A DNA stretch of 47,781 nt from Sphaeroforma sirkka (taxonomy: Eukaryota > Opisthokonta > Ichthyosporea > Ichthyophonida). Position 1 is the first letter of the stretch. Each line of letters opens with the position of its first letter. Under the pieces are notes generated by a model. The model saw nothing but the letters and a program-made list of their open reading frames with translations. It had not been told where the DNA came from and made no database searches. Positions 46,377 through 47,781 of the stretch are shown here, piece after piece. Location: contig LUCW03000265.1 of NCBI GenBank assembly GCA_001586965.3, positions 1 to 47,781 on the forward strand, in the 5' to 3' direction. The position numbers and the translations under genes are program-made.

Positions 46377-46686
46377 TCGTACGTGTGGGATGAGACACTC
46401 ACTGAGCCCGGATTCCGAGAGTCCTCGATTTTTGTCTCACGAACCTGAAGTCTCCGAGAATGATCGTTATGGTGCTCAATTGTATTAATAGAGACAAGGA
46501 TCACGGCCACTTAACTAGTACATTTTTCCAGATGAAATACACTGCACCAGATGTAAGTAGGAGTAAGCCTCAGCAATGTCGTGCGGTAGCGATGAAGCCG
46601 CACGGAAGTTTCCTCGCAGAAACGTCGGAGTAGAAGGCATTTCAAGGGTGTTGGTATCGCCTATATTGAATGTCGACGGGTGAGTG

Positions 46687-46893
46687 ATGCACCCTCAAAT
46701 ACCAGCGAATAGCGTAACGGCCGCCGAATCAGAGACTAACGAGGCAGCATTTGAGCCACTTCTAGTCGCAAGTGTAGAGGCTTCTGAACCAACTGTAAGC
46801 GAAGCGGCTTCCGAGCCAGCTGTAGGCGAGAAGGCTTCTGAACCAGCCGAACGTGAGGAACTGACTCACCCTCGCGCCCGACGAAATATTTGA
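46687..46893 (+). CDS. Short acidic ORF with a repeated ASEP motif
   Basis: From an ATG at 46687 the frame encodes about 68 residues with a degenerate repeat (VEASEPTVSEAASEPAVGEK then ASEPAE). The DNA shows the same period of about 30 nt. It ends with a basic tail (RARRNI). Upstream a GTGAGT site (46681) suggests the region could be intronic. It may be an exon of the same transcription unit as 46143-46376 or a chance ORF. Confidence 0.25.
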   Translation: MHPQIPANSVTAAESETNEAAFEPLLVASVEASEPTVSEAASEPAVGEKASEPAEREELTHPRARRNI

Positions 46894-47286
46894 AGCTTTT
46901 AGAGTAGCTAAACACAGTCCAGCCATATGAGCTATCACGCGCATGTATGTATATATTATGAAGTAATATTAATAGACAAGACCAAGGTATGATTACTATT
47001 GCTAAATATAATCAGTTAATCACTGCAGTTTGTTGCTATGTACAATTGTGTCAGTAACAAACATGTCATCACTTTTTTCTGAGCGTGTCACTTTTGTTTT
47101 GCCATGTATTTACATTTTACAATAAATATGCTTTTTGCCAACAAGTGTAAATAAATAGGTATGTACCTCGGTATGAAAAAAATCATAAATGTAGTTGGTA
47201 GTGTACAGCCACTGTGCTCTCGCAACCGCTACCGTCGGACTCTATTGTTATCAGATCATTAAATAGCGGTGTACGTACGTACACGT

Positions 47287-47311
47287 ATATACGCATGTAT
47301 ATCTATATATC

Positions 47312-47340
<29 letters not shown>
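47287..47340. repeat. (TA)n microsatellite upstream of COG2
   Basis: ATATCTATATATC followed by a TA run and TATG, ending about 55 nt before the COG2 start codon. Confidence 0.8.
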
Positions 47341-47344
<4 letters not shown>

Positions 47345-47394
47345 ACACGTAAATTGTGAATTGACACACCAGAACACTATTAGTTAATTTCAAT

Positions 47395-47781
47395 ATGGCA
47401 GCAATATCCCCTGCATCCAGTGCGCCTGCCTCGGCAAAAAGCTCTAGCAATTCACAGCAACAAGAAAATCACACACTGCCACCTAACAACGGTGCCACTT
47501 TACGATCAGACACACCTTCAAGCAAGACAAACACAAACACGAACAGGTTAAGCAGAAATGGCCATGACATGTTATTGCCCGGTCAGTCGGTCTACTTCGA
47601 CAAGGCTGTATTTAGCTCGGCAAGTTTCAATGCCGATGTATTGTTGACGGCTGTAAGGGTCTCCGGGACCCTTCCAGGGCTCAAAAATGAGCTGCAAGGG
47701 TTTCTTACTACACTCAAACGAGACCTCATCGAGCTAATCAATAAGGACTATGCTGATTTTGTGAACTTAAGTGCCAATTTA
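47395..47781 (+). CDS. COG2: Conserved oligomeric Golgi complex subunit 2, N-terminal part
   Basis: COG2 is a lobe A subunit of the COG tether that handles retrograde vesicles at the Golgi. An open frame of 129 codons runs from the ATG at 47395 to the window edge without a stop. After a Ser/Asn/Gln-rich leader of about 68 residues, not present in the human protein, it reads SVYFDKAVFSSASFNADVLL and RDLIELINKDYADFVNLSAN. This matches human COG2 (CFDKDEFMKEDFDVDHFV and VELINKDYADFVNLSTNL). The ELINKDYADFVNLS block is diagnostic of the COG2 N-terminal domain. The gene continues to the right. Confidence 0.88.
   Translation, partial: MAAISPASSAPASAKSSSNSQQQENHTLPPNNGATLRSDTPSSKTNTNTNRLSRNGHDMLLPGQSVYFDKAVFSSASFNADVLLTAVRVSGTLPGLKNELQGFLTTLKRDLIELINKDYADFVNLSANL

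Overview
The window is nuclear DNA from a eukaryote. Host genes are split by GT-AG introns (donors mostly GTATGT, GTAAGT or GTAGNN), exons are short, and introns and spacers are packed with (TA)n, (CA)n and (TAA)n microsatellites. TAF8, COG2, an external-type mitochondrial NADH dehydrogenase and a NUDT7-like CoA Nudix enzyme fit a unicellular opisthokont such as an ichthyosporean or an early fungus. That placement is an inference from gene content, not a proof.

Region 1 (1-14603) is a head-to-tail array of one Ty3/gypsy-type retrotransposon. It holds the 3' part of copy A (1-1721), a whole but indel-ridden copy B (about 1722-8074) and a better preserved copy C (about 8075-14603). The domain order is Gag, aspartic protease, reverse transcriptase, RNase H, a Dam-methylase-like domain, integrase and a GPY/F-type tail. 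No complete LTR separates the copies. An antisense tRNA-like Pol III unit lies inside gag.

Region 2 (15155-17865, minus) is a decayed gene for a Cys-rich, DDE-transposase-like protein. It shares a 31-35 bp segment with the retroelement leader.

Region 3 (about 18000-25800) has a small plus-strand coding relic, a candidate minus-strand exon, a clear four-exon 3' part of a membrane-type RING E3 ligase gene (20303-21356) and long stretches with no gene I can see.

Region 4 (25849-34234, plus) is a type II NADH dehydrogenase gene that I could assemble completely: ten exons, including an 11-nt microexon, giving 541 codons plus stop. Its introns hold decayed partial copies of two of its own exons, a 115-bp tandem repeat and kilobases of microsatellite.

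Region 5 (34801-37152, minus) is a complete five-exon CoA-diphosphatase Nudix gene of 205 codons. Region 6 (38880-39206, minus) has two well-spliced exons of an unrecognised Cys-containing protein, arranged head to head with TAF8.

Region 7 (39484-43608, plus) is a complete five-exon TAF8 gene of 324 codons. It converges on, and probably overlaps, an unrecognised minus-strand gene (exons at about 43652-45176). Region 8 has a possible small secreted protein (46143-46376), a short acidic repeat ORF (46687-46893) and, running off the right edge, the first exon of COG2 (47395-47781).

The host genes do not form a pathway. What links them is location and a shared style of intron growth by microsatellite expansion and local duplication.
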